From: ANME-2 cluster archaeon
GTDB lineage: Archaea; Halobacteriota; Methanosarcinia; Methanosarcinales; Methanogasteraceae
DNA length: 9,132 bases
Reading direction: 5' to 3'
NCBI GenBank assembly: GCA_003601535.1
Contig: PIXW01000212.1
Coordinates: 1 to 9,132, forward strand
This document shows positions 1 to 6,653 of the stretch, one piece after another (position 1 is the first letter of the stretch; the number at the start of each line of letters is the position of its first letter). Under the pieces are notes generated by a model. That model was given only the letters and a program-made list of their open reading frames with translations. It did not search any database and had not been told where the DNA came from. A program made the position numbers and the translations under genes.

Positions 1-874
1 GCAGCATATCCTCAATCGTGATCGTAACCCCTGTCGATGACGACATTGCGCCTTTGCCTTTCAGATGAACCCACTCGTAGATGATCGGATATGGGGGCTC
101 ATAATTATATATTTCTCTTGAGATTCTTATACCCGTGTCATACGAGCCTCCCTTTGTTGCATGATCCTTACCAAACGGCTCAATCGTGACACCGAGAATA
201 CTCCATCGTGCAGCCCAATCAACCCTCCATGTAAGTTTTCCGTTCCCTTTTACAGGTACTGTTCCTGCATAACCACATTTACAGGTATAATCAACTGTTT
301 CATTATCCTCATCGAATCCTTGAACTGTTGCGGTATCGATTCTCCCGCATGCCTCGCACATAACATTGAACGGACTCCATTCTTCAGAAACTGCTCTGTG
401 CGATACTTTCTCGAGTATCGCCGCAATTTTATCCCGGTTGGAGAGCGCAGTCATGATCGCGGGCACGAAATCCCCTTCTGCATAAAGTTCATGAGCACGG
501 TATATTACCGGATGGATATCCAGTGCCTCCATTGACCTGAAAAACGGCTTCAGATAATGCTCGGCATAGTTCGCACAACTGCCGCACGGACAGGGTATTG
601 CATAGAGCGGCTTACCAACATGCTCGGAATAATCCTCTGGCAGGAACGGATACACCTTGCGAAGCGGATCAAAGGTATCCGCGATATAGATCAATTTCGC
701 ATCGATTCCGGCATCGCAGAGTGCCCGGTACGCCGCATCCGCGGTCACCACCTCGCGCAGGTTTCCGATGTGTATGTTGCCTGATGGTGTAATTCCTGTC
801 GCGATGATGTGCTTCTTTCTGATCGCGGTTACGTTATCTGCGATGACATCTGCCCAGTGCCTCGACCCGTCCAT
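1..874 (-). CDS. lysS: Class I lysyl-tRNA synthetase, C-terminus cut by window edge
   Basis: Attaches lysine to tRNA-Lys in the cytoplasm using ATP. This is the class I form (Rossmann fold), common in archaea and unrelated to bacterial class II LysRS. The 291 visible residues stay open from the ATG at 874 to the left edge. The HIGH motif appears as HIGN at 35-38, after GITPSGN. A zinc-ribbon-like knuckle has Cys173/Cys176 and Cys198/Cys200, and the KMSKS loop appears as MSSST at 277-281. The anticodon-binding helical C-terminal part lies outside the window. The start is set by the nikR stop: TGA, one base, then ATG, so the two genes are almost certainly one transcript with coupled translation. 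The KMSKS variant lacks the second lysine. Homology is clear; regulation by nickel through NikR is only inferred from the operon. Confidence 0.95.
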   Translation of the reverse strand, partial: MDGSRHWADVIADNVTAIRKKHIIATGITPSGNIHIGNLREVVTADAAYRALCDAGIDAKLIYIADTFDPLRKVYPFLPEDYSEHVGKPLYAIPCPCGSCANYAEHYLKPFFRSMEALDIHPVIYRAHELYAEGDFVPAIMTALSNRDKIAAILEKVSHRAVSEEWSPFNVMCEACGRIDTATVQGFDEDNETVDYTCKCGYAGTVPVKGNGKLTWRVDWAARWSILGVTIEPFGKDHATKGGSYDTGIRISREIYNYEPPYPIIYEWVHLKGKGAMSSSTGVTITIEDML

Positions 875-875
875 C

Positions 876-1298
876 TCACTTTATAGTCGAAATGGTGGTC
901 AATTTCAGATGTTCTACGCCTTTGAGTGCCATAAGGCTCTCTGCTACACCTTTGAGATCCTCCACATCACCGTGCAGCGCGATGATCTCAAGGCATGTCC
1001 TTTTATCCACATGGATATGCATCGAGGATCGGATCACATCCAGATGTTCGTGCTGAGCGTCAGCCAGCGCATCAACGAGTCCGTGCTGTTCATGGTTGTA
1101 AGTCAGCGATATGACGCCGATCCGTTCGCCCTTGACCTCGCTTGTCCATTCATAGTACCTGATATAACTCCGGATCGCATCCCGAATGCCCTCTGACCTG
1201 GATGAGTATCCCCTTTTTGCAAGAATTTCATCAAACCTGTCGAGCAGGTTATCCGGAAGCGATACTCCAATTCTCATCAATTCCTGTTCTGGTTCCAT
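876..1298 (-). CDS. nikR: NikR-type nickel-responsive transcriptional regulator
   Basis: A 140-residue protein, the usual NikR size. Residues about 7-46 form a ribbon-helix-helix DNA-binding domain, beginning [17 protein letters not shown]. Residues about 55-140 form the ACT-like metal-binding domain. The four high-affinity nickel ligands known from E. coli NikR (H76, H87, H89, C95) match His83, His94, His96 and Cys102 with identical spacing, so nickel sensing is probably intact. I chose ATG 1298 because GGGATGATC, close to the archaeal Shine-Dalgarno consensus, lies at 1302-1310 just upstream. An ATG at 1307 falls inside that motif, and the frame's further upstream extension to 1499 crosses the promoter and is not credible. 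NikR normally represses nickel uptake genes, but none is in view and lysS is cotranscribed. Autoregulation is plausible given the repeats at 1313-1340. Confidence 0.93.
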   Translation of the reverse strand: MEPEQELMRIGVSLPDNLLDRFDEILAKRGYSSRSEGIRDAIRSYIRYYEWTSEVKGERIGVISLTYNHEQHGLVDALADAQHEHLDVIRSSMHIHVDKRTCLEIIALHGDVEDLKGVAESLMALKGVEHLKLTTISTIK

Positions 1299-1312
1299 TA
1301 TGATCATCCCGT

Positions 1313-1343
1313 GTGGTATGTGGTATTGTATTAAACAATATAT
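1313..1343 (-). promoter_or_regulatory. Probable nikR promoter with repeats at TATA and start site
   Basis: On the minus strand a TATA-like ATATATT lies at 1337-1343. With the usual archaeal spacing of about 26 bp, transcription would start near 1314, leaving a short leader that holds the Shine-Dalgarno at 1302-1310. Two overlapping patterns sit here: the tandem GTGGTAT GTGGTAT at 1313-1326 over the predicted start, and the inverted repeat TATTGT-N5-ACAATA at 1324-1340 over the TATA. Either could be an autoregulatory site. I see no E. coli-type NikR operator (GTATGA-N16-TCATAC). The promoter is inferred by eye. Confidence 0.45.
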
Positions 1344-1379
1344 CTTCTCTCGCGCATTAATAATACTATGCATCGATGA

Positions 1380-1398
1380 TCTCATTATCATAATGAGA
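1380..1398. promoter_or_regulatory. Perfect 9-1-9 inverted repeat, candidate operator
   Basis: TCTCATTAT-C-ATAATGAGA is perfectly symmetric over 19 bp. It ends three bases before the TATA-like element of the KaiC-like gene, overlapping where the BRE would be. It also lies about 40 bp upstream of the nikR TATA. That placement fits a dimeric regulator controlling the rightward gene and perhaps both. The bound protein is unknown; NikR from the adjacent gene is one candidate, but the repeat does not resemble the E. coli NikR operator. Confidence 0.55.
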
Positions 1399-1401
1399 AT
1401 C

Positions 1402-1410
1402 TTTTTATAG
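1402..1410 (+). promoter_or_regulatory. TATA-like element for the KaiC-like gene
   Basis: TTTTTATAG at 1402-1410 predicts transcription starting near 1432. A purine-rich GGGGAG at 1433-1438 then serves as ribosome binding site, nine bases before the ATG at 1448. Spacing is coherent, but this is a visual call. Confidence 0.5.
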
Positions 1411-1447
1411 GATAACGACCCAACATACTTACGGGGAGCGGAAAAAT

Positions 1448-2263
1448 ATGCCGGGATTGCGAGATGCGATTGTAAAGAATGCGCATAACAGGATGGCAAA
1501 AGCGCCCACCATAACCACGATCGGTAGAACCATCGAGCCTATAGAGATCGTTAATGCCCCGGTTATTAAATCTACAGGAATCGCTGTCCTGGATCGCAAT
1601 CTCGGCGGGGGAATCCCATCAGGATCGGTAGTGTATATCTATGCAGACCCAAAATCGATGTCAGAGGTCTTTTTATACCAGTTTACACAGGCACGTAAGA
1701 CATATTATGCTGTCACAGGGCGGAGACCGAAGTATGTTGCGCTGGATATACAGAACATAGGATACGATACATCAGAAGTGTTATTCATCGATGTGTATAG
1801 TGAATATTATATTACTGCACACGGTGAACTGGTGGATAACGTGGGCAATGAATACGTAGACAACCAGATCATAGAATTCATGATATACAATCTCCAGAAC
1901 ATCCAGGCAGAAGAGGAATCCGATGATATAAACATTATAATTGACACATTTTCATTTTTTCTCGGACTTAATGTAAATATTGGGCAGATTAAGAAACTTA
2001 TGAACGTTATTTATGAAACAACCAAGGAGACCAATGGGTTAACATATTTATACGGGTTGAAGGATACGCATGATAGAGCACTCGAGAACGAGATCATTAA
2101 TTCATGCGATGCGGTATTCGATGTCGAACTGCATCGCGGTACTGATGAGATCACGAGCAAGCTATCCATCCCGAAGATTCGTGGAATGTCACCAGTCACG
2201 GATATGCTCAAGTTCAGGATCGGAGATGGTATCCAGATCGATACATCAACCGATATCGCATGA
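1448..2263 (+). CDS. KaiC/RadA-like (RAD55-type) protein with degenerate Walker A
   Basis: A 271-residue protein of the archaeal RecA/KaiC-like superfamily; exact role unknown. After a basic, variable N-terminus (1-36) comes the family's entry signature STGIAVLDRNLGGGIPSGS at 42-60. The Walker A segment follows, but where active relatives read G-E-P-G-T-G-K-T this one reads A66-D-P-K-S-M-S-E73: the catalytic lysine becomes Ser72 and the Thr becomes Glu73. A Walker B-like strand, INIIID, is present at 161-166. The C-terminal strands SKLSIPKIRG and FRIGDGIQID match the family pattern. Without the P-loop Lys/Thr it probably does not hydrolyse ATP and may act by binding partners, as RadA/RAD55 paralogues do. 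It stands alone with its own promoter, divergent from nikR and convergent with pyrD, so context gives no function. Confidence 0.8.
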   Translation: MPGLRDAIVKNAHNRMAKAPTITTIGRTIEPIEIVNAPVIKSTGIAVLDRNLGGGIPSGSVVYIYADPKSMSEVFLYQFTQARKTYYAVTGRRPKYVALDIQNIGYDTSEVLFIDVYSEYYITAHGELVDNVGNEYVDNQIIEFMIYNLQNIQAEEESDDINIIIDTFSFFLGLNVNIGQIKKLMNVIYETTKETNGLTYLYGLKDTHDRALENEIINSCDAVFDVELHRGTDEITSKLSIPKIRGMSPVTDMLKFRIGDGIQIDTSTDIA

Positions 2264-2278
2264 GATGATTGATCTCAT
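2260..2278. terminator. Hairpin between convergent genes
   Basis: ATGAGAT-N5-ATCTCAT forms a 7-bp stem spanning both stop codons of two genes that converge with only 11 bp between them. No T-run follows on either side, so a role as bidirectional terminator is only possible. The symmetry may partly reflect the two coding ends. Confidence 0.3.
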
Positions 2279-3165
2279 CTCTTATGCGCCAGTCCACAGA
2301 CATCTTTTATCTCACAGTCGTGCGTCCGGCAGTAATCCCTGATTCCATCCGCAATCGCTGCAAAGACCGTAAGCCCTTTATGCACAGCAGATCCGATCTG
2401 CACAGCGCTTGCTCCAGCCATCATAATCTCGATTGCATCCTGCCATGAAGAGATTCCACCGACTCCGATTACCGGGATGTTAAGCGCATCATACAGATCG
2501 TACACACATTTTATGGCGATCGGTTTTATTGCGGTACCTGAGAGTCCACCGAACCGGTTGCCGAGGATTGGAAATCCTGATTCGATGTCGATAGCCATGG
2601 CACGCACGGTATTGATGGCAACGACAGCATCCGCGCCACCCTCCTCTGCTGCAAGTCCAATTTCGGTTATGTCTGTCACATTCGGCGTCAGTTTCACCCA
2701 GACAGGAATGTTTACGGCTTTTTTGACAGATGATGTGATCTCGCAAACAAGAGACGGATCGATTCCGATGGATGCCCCATATCTACCTGCATGGGGGCAG
2801 CTGAGATTGAGTTCGATCGCATCAGCGAAATTGCAGAGTCCAATTGCAACCTCAACAAATTCCGGAGCGTCCGCGCCAAAAATACTCGCAATCACAGGGA
2901 TTTCCCCCTTCTTTGCAATCGCCAGTTCCTCGTGATAGTTGCGATACCCGGGATTCGGTAAACCAAGCGCGTTCAAGAATCCACACTCAGTTTCAACCAT
3001 GCACGGGTTCGGGTGCCCGGCTTGTGGGATTGTGCCGATGGATTTTGTGACAACCGCGCCTGCGCCGCTGCGCGCAACTCTCAAGAGCGATGCACCAGTG
3101 GTGCCGAGAATTCCAGCGGCAAGCATCGTTGGATTCTTCAGTTTTAGTCCTGTTATCGTTATCAT
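2275..3165 (-). CDS. pyrD: Dihydroorotate dehydrogenase, catalytic subunit (class 1B-like)
   Basis: Oxidises dihydroorotate to orotate in de novo pyrimidine synthesis, using FMN in a TIM barrel. With the ATG at 3165 the protein has 296 residues, normal for class 1. The N-terminal GLKLKNPTMLAAG, the FMN/substrate segment GFLNALGLPNPG, the active-site loop ELNLSCPH (its Cys is the class 1 catalytic base), VWVKLTPNVTDI and the C-terminal phosphate-binding GVGGISSWQDAIEIMMAGA are all visible. The start is fixed by GGTGAT at 3171-3176, five bases upstream; an in-frame TTG at 3171 overlaps that site and is rejected. Class 1B enzymes normally work with the FeS/FAD subunit PyrK, often encoded alongside, but no pyrK is adjacent here. 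The electron acceptor therefore cannot be read from context. No confident promoter was found upstream. Confidence 0.96.
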   Translation of the reverse strand: MITITGLKLKNPTMLAAGILGTTGASLLRVARSGAGAVVTKSIGTIPQAGHPNPCMVETECGFLNALGLPNPGYRNYHEELAIAKKGEIPVIASIFGADAPEFVEVAIGLCNFADAIELNLSCPHAGRYGASIGIDPSLVCEITSSVKKAVNIPVWVKLTPNVTDITEIGLAAEEGGADAVVAINTVRAMAIDIESGFPILGNRFGGLSGTAIKPIAIKCVYDLYDALNIPVIGVGGISSWQDAIEIMMAGASAVQIGSAVHKGLTVFAAIADGIRDYCRTHDCEIKDVCGLAHKR

Positions 3166-3310
3166 TGCCAATCACCGTGCGCTCCAATATCTTATGATTG
3201 TTTCTATGAATGTTTTGCATGAATTTCTTTACACCATAATTCATCATGTTGGGTAGTCATAAATTCAATTTCTCAAAGATATTTTTCACTGGTTCGAAAA
3301 TGCGGATCAA
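3166..3310. other. Non-coding upstream region of pyrD
   Basis: This is the pyrD side of the divergent pyrD/histone gap. Beyond the pyrD ribosome binding site (3171-3176) it is AT-rich with scattered TATA-like strings on the minus strand, such as AATTTATG near 3260-3267. None has a spacing I would trust. I see no RNA gene and no convincing ORF. Confidence 0.4.
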
Positions 3311-3341
3311 AAAGTATATATAGGACTTATTTCAAAAAGTA
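3307..3341 (+). promoter_or_regulatory. Histone promoter: strong TATA box with flanking 10-bp direct repeat
   Basis: AAAAAGTATATATAGG contains a near-consensus TATA (GTATATATA at 3314-3322) preceded by an A-rich BRE-like stretch. Transcription is expected near 3342-3347, giving an unusually long leader of about 140 nt. The 10-mer TCAAAAAGTA occurs twice, at 3307-3316 overlapping BRE/TATA and at 3332-3341 ending at the predicted start. The copies are 25 bp apart start to start. Confidence 0.7.
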
Positions 3342-3358
3342 GGTTCATATCAACATCC

Positions 3359-3410
3359 GGTATGAATATGATCATGGAATAGGGTTCTATTCCATACATA
3401 ATTCTATACC
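3359..3410 (+). promoter_or_regulatory. Long hairpin in histone mRNA leader
   Basis: A perfect 9-bp stem, ATGGAATAG (3374-3382) with CTATTCCAT (3387-3395), closes a GGTT loop. It can be extended outward by GGTAT/ATACC at the base (3359-3363 with 3406-3410) and GAAT/ATTC with a one-base bulge. No T-run follows, so it is not a typical intrinsic terminator. A six-codon reading frame (3362-3382) overlaps its left arm. Confidence 0.5.
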
Positions 3411-3416
3411 TGATGT

Positions 3417-3442
3417 CGGTGTGCAAAACCAAATACACACCG
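3417..3442 (+). promoter_or_regulatory. Second hairpin in histone mRNA leader
   Basis: CGGTGTG (3417-3423) pairs perfectly with CACACCG (3436-3442) around a 12-base A-rich loop. It lies about 30 bases upstream of the histone ribosome binding site at 3473-3478, which stays single-stranded in this fold. Confidence 0.4.
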
Positions 3443-3486
3443 TTTGATTGCGAACTATATCAGACCAATGAAGGAGGTAAGAACAA

Positions 3487-3714
3487 ATGGCAAAGAAAAT
3501 ACTGCCACTGGCACCAGTTGAGCGACTTATACGGAGTGCATCCGAGGGCGACATCCGGGTCAGTGAATCGGCACGCAGCGCACTCACTGAAGTGCTTGAG
3601 AAGATCGGTACAAAAATCGCCAGGGAAGCGATTATCGAGACAAAGCACGCAGGTAGAAAGACTGTTAAGGCAGAAGACATCAACAGAGCGCTGGATATAT
3701 TGAAACTGGAGTAA
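3487..3714 (+). CDS. Archaeal histone (HMf type)
   Basis: A 75-residue single histone fold that would dimerise and wrap chromosomal DNA. Helix 1 (PVERLIRSA, 10-18), loop 1 with RVSESAR (24-30), the long central helix (about 30-53) and the L2 signature HAGRKTVKAEDI (54-65) are in order. R57 and D64 keep the seven-residue spacing of the R52-D59 clamp of Methanothermus HMfB. The DNA-contacting RKTVKAED segment is intact. There is no eukaryote-like tail; the C-terminus ends LKLE and the N-terminus is a few residues longer than HMfB. The start is supported by GGAGGT at 3473-3478, eight bases before the ATG. It is transcribed from the strong TATA at 3314-3322 and appears monocistronic, ending at the hairpin at 3734-3773. 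Confidence 0.97.
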   Translation: MAKKILPLAPVERLIRSASEGDIRVSESARSALTEVLEKIGTKIAREAIIETKHAGRKTVKAEDINRALDILKLE

Positions 3715-3733
3715 AATCCAGTTCGAAGATTCG

Positions 3734-3773
3734 CCGCCCAAAGCATTAATTTGTTGCGGGCGGTCTTATTTTT
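3734..3773 (+). terminator. Intrinsic-type terminator after the histone gene
   Basis: CCGCCC (3734-3739) pairs with GGGCGG (3758-3763), followed by the T-rich TCTTATTTTT at 3764-3773. The T-run ends exactly at the ATG of the next gene. The stem encloses an 18-base AT-rich loop that contains a TATA-like sequence. Confidence 0.65.
3745..3752 (+). promoter_or_regulatory. Putative map promoter TATA inside the terminator loop
   Basis: ATTAATTT lies about 26 bp upstream of the ATG at 3774, the usual archaeal TATA-to-start distance. This suggests a leaderless map-argF transcript. In support, no good Shine-Dalgarno precedes the ATG: only GGGCGGT inside the terminator stem. The alternative is read-through from the histone promoter. 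Confidence 0.45.
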
Positions 3774-4673
3774 ATGGATACGATGAACAACTATTCAACA
3801 TCTGAAGAGATCGAGAAGTATCGACAATCCGGAAGGATTCTTGCAGAGGTACAGGAGAAGACTGCAAAGAAGATAACGGTTGGTGCGAGCATTCTTGAAA
3901 CAGCAGTCTTTGCAGAGGATCTGATACGCGATCTCGGTGGACAGCCCGCGTTTCCGTGCAATCTTTCGAGAAATGAGGATGCTGCGCACTACACGCCTGG
4001 CGCAAACGACACATCGGTATTTGGCGAGGATATGGTAAAACTTGATATTGGAGTCCATATCGATGGATACATCGCCGATGCTGCCATAACAATCGATCTC
4101 TCGGATCACCCGGAACTCGTGGAAGCGTCAAAGGCGGCACTTGAGAGTGCGATCGATACCGTCCATGCCGGAGTCGATACCAGAGAGATCGGGGCAGTAA
4201 TCGAGAAAACGATTGGTGAGTTCGGATACAAACCGATCTCAAACCTGACTGGACACGGATTATTGCAATATCAATCACATGCCCCACCAGCCATCCCGAA
4301 TATAGCCACACGCAGCGGAACCATACTCCAGGAAGGACAGGTGATTGCAATCGAGCCATTTGCAACCGCTGGCGCCGGAAGGGTAAAAGACACATCGAAG
4401 TGGGAGATCTACCACATCAAGACAGAAAAACCAGCACTTCCACGTATTCCGAGAGCAAGGGCGCTTTTGAAGGAAATGATGGAGTATAAGACGCTTCCAT
4501 TTGCAAAAAGATACTTTTCCGGCGAGAAGATAGATTTCACATTCAGACAATTGACAAAGTCAGGGATCATCGAACCGTACCCTATCTTAAGGGAGACAAC
4601 AGGTGCGCTCGTCTCTCAGGCAGAACACACCATGATCGTTACCGAAGACGGCTGTGAGGTTACAACAAGATGA
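3774..4673 (+). CDS. map: Methionine aminopeptidase, type II (archaeal)
   Basis: Removes the initiator methionine from nascent proteins; a cytosolic pita-bread-fold metalloprotease of 299 residues, normal for the archaeal type. All five metal ligands can be placed: Asp91 and Asp102 ([13 protein letters not shown]), His161 (LTGHGLL), Glu194 (IAIEPFA) and Glu284 (QAEHTMIV). Compared with Pyrococcus furiosus MAP (D82, D93, H153, E187, E280) the order and local motifs agree. The active-site His72 lies in AAHYTP. The helical insertion between Glu194 and Glu284 marks type II. ATG 3774 was chosen for its 26-bp distance from the TATA; ATG 3783 (residue 4) is the alternative. The gene ends in an ATGA overlap with argF, so the two are coupled. 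Confidence 0.96.
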   Translation: MDTMNNYSTSEEIEKYRQSGRILAEVQEKTAKKITVGASILETAVFAEDLIRDLGGQPAFPCNLSRNEDAAHYTPGANDTSVFGEDMVKLDIGVHIDGYIADAAITIDLSDHPELVEASKAALESAIDTVHAGVDTREIGAVIEKTIGEFGYKPISNLTGHGLLQYQSHAPPAIPNIATRSGTILQEGQVIAIEPFATAGAGRVKDTSKWEIYHIKTEKPALPRIPRARALLKEMMEYKTLPFAKRYFSGEKIDFTFRQLTKSGIIEPYPILRETTGALVSQAEHTMIVTEDGCEVTTR

Positions 4674-5575
4674 TGCATCTCCTCTCCATCTCGGATCTGA
4701 CACACAAGGAACTACAAGAACTGCTCGATCTATCATCAGAGTTGAAGGAACAACGCGGTCAGGAGATGGACGCACTCAGGAACATGAGCCTTGCCATGAT
4801 CTTTGAGAAACCGTCCACCCGCACAAGGGTCTCCTTTGAGGTCGCGATGACCGAACTCGGGGGACATGCGTTGTATCTGAATTATGACGATCTCCAGCTT
4901 GGGCGGAGCGAGACGATCTGTGACACTGCAAGAGTGCTCTCGCGGTATATCCATGCGATCACAGCGCGGGTTTACAGCCATGAAACGGTATCAGAACTTG
5001 CGCGATGTGCGGATGTTCCTGTGATCAATGCACTCTCGGACGTGGAGCATCCATGCCAGTTACTTGCTGATCTACTGACCATCCGGGAGTACAAAGGAGA
5101 TTTTAAGGGTTTGCGTATCGCGTGGATCGGAGACGGGAATAATGTCTGCAATTCCCTGATGCTTGCAGCAGCAATCACCGGCATGACTCTCAGCATCGCA
5201 TCTCCTGCCGGATACGAGCCTGATCCTGATATACAGTCTCAGGCGAGAGAACTTGGTTGCGATCTCACAATCACACACGATCCGGTTGAGGCAGCATCCG
5301 GTGCTGATGTGCTGTACACCGATGTCTGGGTATCGATGGGGGATGAGACTGAAGAAGAGAAGAGATTACGTGATTTTGCTGGTTTTCAGATCGATGGAAA
5401 TCTTCTGTGTCACGCAAAATCTGATTGCATCGTGCTTCACTGCCTTCCTGCGCATCGCGGTCAGGAGATCACAGGAGAAGTGCTGGATGGCACACAGTCT
5501 GTTGTGCTGGATCAGGCAGAGAACAGACTGCACGTACAGAAGGCGCTCTTGATGATGGCGATGGAACGGATTTGA
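4670..5575 (+). CDS. argF: Ornithine carbamoyltransferase
   Basis: Joins carbamoyl phosphate and ornithine to make citrulline in arginine synthesis; a cytosolic enzyme, normally a trimer of about 300 residues (301 here). The carbamoyl-phosphate site STRTR is at 49-53 and HPCQ at 127-130. The ornithine-side motifs DVWVSMG (218-224) and HCLPAHRG (257-264, with the catalytic Cys) separate it from aspartate carbamoyltransferase. Both domains are complete. The ATG at 4670 overlaps the map stop as ATGA, and GAGGT at 4656-4660 sits nine bases upstream, favouring it over the next ATG at 4673. It is downstream in the map-argF transcription unit; no other arginine gene is in view. The restriction-endonuclease-like gene converges on it with 12 bp between stop codons. 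Confidence 0.97.
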   Translation: MMHLLSISDLTHKELQELLDLSSELKEQRGQEMDALRNMSLAMIFEKPSTRTRVSFEVAMTELGGHALYLNYDDLQLGRSETICDTARVLSRYIHAITARVYSHETVSELARCADVPVINALSDVEHPCQLLADLLTIREYKGDFKGLRIAWIGDGNNVCNSLMLAAAITGMTLSIASPAGYEPDPDIQSQARELGCDLTITHDPVEAASGADVLYTDVWVSMGDETEEEKRLRDFAGFQIDGNLLCHAKSDCIVLHCLPAHRGQEITGEVLDGTQSVVLDQAENRLHVQKALLMMAMERI

Positions 5576-5587
5576 GGATTCGTGTTT

Positions 5588-6649
5588 TTATGCGAAAAAA
5601 TCATCGTTTATTAATATTCTAAATCCATTTATTTTTGCTTCCCTTCTCAAGATGAAAAGCAGTTCCTTTTTCGAATCGTTCAGTGATTCTATATTGAATC
5701 CACTGCCGGTTGTTAGTTTTAAAACTGGAACAGGGTTGTAAGTTATCTCACCGATCTTAACACCCTCTAAATTCGTGAATAGTATCATTTTCAAGAGTCC
5801 ATCTTTTATATCGTCAAAAGATGGGAGATTATCTGTTTTGGTATGTTTTGCTTCAGTGAGGTAGATATCCTTCTCATGTATCTCCACCTCATCACAGGTA
5901 AGATAGTAGTAGCCACCAAGATAATTTTTGATGGTGAGGGCTGCCTTTATTCCTGCAAGGAGCTCCTTTGGTTGTGTGGTAACGCTTTCTCTTTTTTGTG
6001 CCTGTTCAGCCAGTCCCCTCGACAGTTCCATAAAAGTCTTTTTACCTTCGAGAAGCCGATTAATCCTCTTTTCAGCAGATTCTATAGAATGCATTTCAAC
6101 ATCAAGTCTCTCAGAAATATTTGTGTATGATTTCAATGCTTTCTGCCCAATTTTACCAACATTGTCGGTCTGAGATAGATTCCAATGCAGAGCATCAGAC
6201 TGATATGACAGAAGTTTCTGAATTTCACTTTTTATATGACCCAGATCAAATCTCTGATCTGTTATTTTGTGTCTGTATCTTGGACTTCTTGAAGCGTCGG
6301 CATAATGAGATATAATCACATAAACGCCCAGCAAACTCATTAAGGAGACAGTATCCCACTGCAGAAAGTCACGATCTCCTCTTTTACCCTCATCCTTTAC
6401 GACTGGTATGATCGTTACTCTCTTTCCAGAGAAATTGAGGGTGTTATAAACTCTGGCATAAGGATACGATCTTGTTCTTTTTGGGGAAACCCATGAGCTC
6501 AGTGCGATCTGATTTTCACCATCGATTCTCAGGATGAATGCAGATTCGGCTGAAAGTGCTGTACCAATTTCATCGAAATTAAAGGTGTTGAGTCTTCTGC
6601 ATAGAAACGGAGTATATTTTAGTCCTCTGATCTCTGCAAAAATATTCAT
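5588..6649 (-). CDS. Putative type II restriction endonuclease, PD-(D/E)XK-like
   Basis: I do not recognise this 353-residue protein with certainty. It starts four bases after the stop of a DNA methyltransferase, the usual place for the partner endonuclease. The C-terminal half holds a plausible PD-(D/E)XK core: Asp253 in CDEVEI, then Glu266 and Lys268 in IYLTEAKH, followed by a helix (DIKDGLLKMILF). The N-terminal third has a mixed strand/helix region with a charged GKRGDRDFLQWDT at 88-100. Residues about 160-230 look strongly helical, possibly a coiled-coil linker or DNA-binding arm. There are no membrane segments. The ATG at 6649 has only weak Shine-Dalgarno sequence, so translation is probably coupled to the methyltransferase. 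The gene is AT-rich compared with its neighbours, suggesting acquisition. Recognition sequence unknown; it could also be a nuclease of another defence type. Confidence 0.7.
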   Translation of the reverse strand: MNIFAEIRGLKYTPFLCRRLNTFNFDEIGTALSAESAFILRIDGENQIALSSWVSPKRTRSYPYARVYNTLNFSGKRVTIIPVVKDEGKRGDRDFLQWDTVSLMSLLGVYVIISHYADASRSPRYRHKITDQRFDLGHIKSEIQKLLSYQSDALHWNLSQTDNVGKIGQKALKSYTNISERLDVEMHSIESAEKRINRLLEGKKTFMELSRGLAEQAQKRESVTTQPKELLAGIKAALTIKNYLGGYYYLTCDEVEIHEKDIYLTEAKHTKTDNLPSFDDIKDGLLKMILFTNLEGVKIGEITYNPVPVLKLTTGSGFNIESLNDSKKELLFILRREAKINGFRILINDDFFA

Positions 6650-6653
6650 TTTA

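Noticed and set aside
161..535. 124-residue plus-strand frame antisense to lysS
   Set aside because: It lies entirely within the well-matched lysS coding region and shows no recognisable motif.
876..1499. NikR frame extended to a 207-residue protein
   Set aside because: The extra N-terminus runs through the divergent promoter region into the KaiC-like gene, has no family similarity, and a good ribosome binding site supports ATG 1298.
3166..3171. TTG start for pyrD at 3171
   Set aside because: It touches the GGTGAT ribosome binding site, which is ideally spaced for the ATG at 3165.
3413..3703. 96-residue plus-strand frame overlapping the histone gene
   Set aside because: It is a shifted reading of the histone leader and gene; the histone frame has the clear fold and ribosome binding site.
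5573..5600. T-run and A-run between argF and the endonuclease gene as a terminator
   Set aside because: TTTTTA is followed by AAAAAA inside the endonuclease coding end, and there is no GC stem before it; too weak to call.
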